From Candidatus Saccharimonadota bacterium (GTDB lineage Bacteria; Patescibacteriota; Saccharimonadia; Saccharimonadales; Saccharimonadaceae): a stretch of DNA of 21,202 bases. Positions within the stretch are counted from its first letter, which is position 1. Every line of letters starts with the position of its first letter. Under the pieces are notes generated by a model. That model worked only from the letters and a program-made list of their open reading frames with translations, was not told the DNA's origin and searched no databases. Location: the NCBI GenBank assembly GCA_020428265.1, contig JAGQND010000005.1:1-21202 (forward strand), given 5' to 3'. The translations under genes and the position numbers were made by a program. Positions 20,234-21,202 of the stretch are shown piece after piece.

Positions 20234-20689
20234 TTAGCTGTGGTGATATGGGTGTCCGTGAGCAATTTGCTGCGCACGGTAAAGCTGCTCTATAAGCACT
20301 AGGCGTACAAGCTGGTGCGGAAATACTAGGCGTGATAGTGACCATACAAAATCGGCTCGTGCATGTACACTGTCATCTACGCCATAGGCGCCGCCGATTA
20401 TCACTACTACATTACGGCTCAGTGTAAATGATTTTTCTAGCATGCCAGATAGGGCAGGCGAGGAAATATTTTCGCCCCGCTCGTCGAGCAAAATTACATA
20501 GTCTGCAGGCTTGAGCTTGGCAAGTATTGCGCCAGATTCGTCTACGCGAGCGGCATCTTCGTCATACACACTGTGCGGTAGCAATTGCCAATGTATATCG
20601 TAGGGCTTCTTGAGCCGCGGCTCGTACCTAGCTATGCCAGGCTCTACCCAATCGTCATGTTTTTTGCCGACAGCGAGTATGGTTATCAT
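20234..20689 (-). CDS. rlmH: 23S rRNA pseudouridine-1915 N3-methyltransferase RlmH
   Basis: RlmH is a SPOUT-class (trefoil-knot) methyltransferase that uses S-adenosylmethionine to methylate pseudouridine 1915 in helix 69 of 23S rRNA on assembled ribosomes. The 151-aa length is typical. The knot motifs are clear: LLDERGENISSPALSGMLE (about 87-105), IIGGAYGVDDSVHARADFVWSLSRLVFPHQLVRLVLIEQLYRA and the C-terminal GHPYHHS, which carries the tyrosine of the family's HPYH end. The start ATG overlaps the TGA of the upstream HIT gene (ATGA, 20686-20689), so translation is probably coupled. Confidence 0.95.
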   Translation of the reverse strand: MITILAVGKKHDDWVEPGIARYEPRLKKPYDIHWQLLPHSVYDEDAARVDESGAILAKLKPADYVILLDERGENISSPALSGMLEKSFTLSRNVVVIIGGAYGVDDSVHARADFVWSLSRLVFPHQLVRLVLIEQLYRAQQIAHGHPYHHS

Positions 20690-21105
20690 GCGGCGCAGAG
20701 TTTCTCGGCTGGAGCTTTAAGTTCGTCAGCGCCAATCATGCCGTTTTCTAGCGTAGACTTCCATGCCACGTGGTGTTCTATGGTAGGCTCGAGCGGCTCG
20801 TCGTAGCCAAATACATGCACGTGGGCGTGCGGCACCCCAAAGCCCTCTACCAGCATACCTATGCGTTTGTAACTGGGGTAGGCAGACTTTAATTTGGCCT
20901 GCATTTGCTTCACGACAGCCAGTAAGTGCTGGTAGGTATCATCGGGCAAGTCCCACAAACTATCCACTTGCGCCTTGGGCACCACCAACATGTGACCCTC
21001 GGTAAAAGGCTGCACCGTAAGCAGCACAAAACACTCGTCGTCTTGGTATACCACCTCGCCTGGTATTTTGCCGTTCAAAATCATCGTAAACACTGAATCT
21101 TCCAT
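20686..21105 (-). CDS. HIT-family nucleotide hydrolase/transferase
   Basis: HIT proteins cleave phosphoramidate or dinucleoside-polyphosphate bonds of nucleotides through a catalytic triad of histidines. The 139-aa product has the family order: FTMILNGKIPGEVVYQDDEC at the start, PFTEGHMLVVPKAQVDSLWDL, and the signature HAHVHVF (H-x-H-x-H) near residue 94, followed by a C-terminal tail. The N-terminal Cys pair found in many HIT proteins (CxxC before K/R-I) is absent (DSVFTMI), so the structural zinc is not expected. I start at ATG 21105 (MEDSVF) rather than ATG 21123: TATAAT lies exactly 6 nt upstream of 21105 and would be inside the longer frame. It overlaps rlmH by 4 nt. It has the only TGA stop of the window. 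Confidence 0.92.
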   Translation of the reverse strand: MEDSVFTMILNGKIPGEVVYQDDECFVLLTVQPFTEGHMLVVPKAQVDSLWDLPDDTYQHLLAVVKQMQAKLKSAYPSYKRIGMLVEGFGVPHAHVHVFGYDEPLEPTIEHHVAWKSTLENGMIGADELKAPAEKLCAA

Positions 21106-21111
21106 AATCCT

Positions 21112-21117
21112 ATTATA
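21112..21117 (-). promoter_or_regulatory. Leaderless -10 box of the HIT-rlmH unit
   Basis: TATAAT (complement of 21112-21117), then AGGATT, then ATG (21105). The 6-nt distance predicts transcription starting at or next to the ATG. No convincing -35 is seen. Confidence 0.65.
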
Positions 21118-21124
21118 AGGCATA

Positions 21125-21153
21125 TTGACATTTTATACTGTTTATGCTAATAT
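21125..21153 (+). promoter_or_regulatory. Promoter of the divergent gene at the right edge
   Basis: TTGACA (21125-21130), 17-bp spacer, TAATAT (21148-21153), with TG one base before the -10. AGGAG (21154-21158) follows directly and would be the ribosome site for the ATG at 21167 only if transcription starts at or before it. Initiation further downstream would trim it. Confidence 0.7.
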
Positions 21154-21166
21154 AGGAGTATACACC

Positions 21167-21202
21167 ATGGATAAAAACAAACAGCCCAACACCCTAAAAA
21201 CC
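21167..21202 (+). CDS. Start of a gene cut by the right edge
   Basis: Twelve codons (MDKNKQPNTLKT) are open to the end of the window. They follow a consensus promoter and an AGGAG ribosome site 8 nt before the ATG. The start is divergent from HIT-rlmH with 61 bp between the two ATG codons. Too little sequence is present to name it. The N-terminus is polar and basic, without a signal peptide so far. Confidence 0.6.
   Translation, partial: MDKNKQPNTLKT

Noticed and set aside
20686..20689. UGA read as glycine, as in Gracilibacteria or SR1
   Set aside because: TGA ends the HIT gene at a normal family length in an ATGA overlap with rlmH, and no in-frame TGA was needed inside any recognised gene.

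Overview
The window reads as a compact chromosomal segment of a Candidatus Saccharibacteria (TM7)-like member of the Patescibacteria/CPR. This is inferred from the gene content and style: single-membrane, Gram-positive-type envelope genes (an LPxTG surface protein, two FemABX-type peptidoglycan bridge enzymes, MurE), short or degenerate enzyme variants, tiny intergenic gaps, and many genes whose -10 box lies only 6-7 nt upstream of the start codon. The genetic code looks standard: TGA is a genuine stop in the HIT gene. Of the 21 stop codons visible, 13 are TAG, 7 TAA and 1 TGA. No rRNA, tRNA, insertion sequence or CRISPR array was found.

Region 1 (1-4.4 kb) is secretome-like. It holds the 3' end of a Pro/Thr-rich protein, a sortase-type LPxTG protein, a 622-aa single-pass membrane protein with an acidic cytoplasmic part and a Pro/Thr-rich exported part, and a low-complexity 138-aa protein. 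Region 2 (4.4-6.9 kb) is the groES-groEL operon, with a near-perfect CIRCE operator on its promoter, and a small orphan gene with its own promoter and terminator. Region 3 (6.8-8.4 kb) has a phosphoribosyltransferase-like protein and a stand-alone, apparently degenerate phosphohexomutase domain I.

Region 4 (8.4-15.3 kb) is centred on the envelope. A plus-strand cluster holds two tandem FemX-like paralogues and an amidinotransferase-fold hydrolase. A convergent minus-strand operon holds an anchored secreted protein, a cache-type sensor histidine kinase and MurE. The last two overlap by 17 bp, which links a sensor kinase to peptidoglycan synthesis. Region 5 (15.4-19.8 kb) carries translation-fidelity genes: tsaC and tsaD (t6A modification of tRNA) and valS. 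Region 6 (19.8-21.2 kb) has a small membrane protein, the translationally coupled HIT-rlmH pair, and the first codons of a divergent gene.

The most striking non-coding structure is between tsaD and valS. Four copies of the palindrome TTTTCACGTGAAAA lie about 35-36 bp apart, and each contains the 12-bp core TTTCACGTGAAA of the bacterial parS centromere consensus. This is a candidate ParB-loading site that also forms the transcribed leader of valS. The second recurrent signal is a motif TATAAT-AG-N4-ATG at the start of five genes, with two looser versions. It implies leaderless transcripts, including promoters set inside 19-bp gaps between apparent operon partners.
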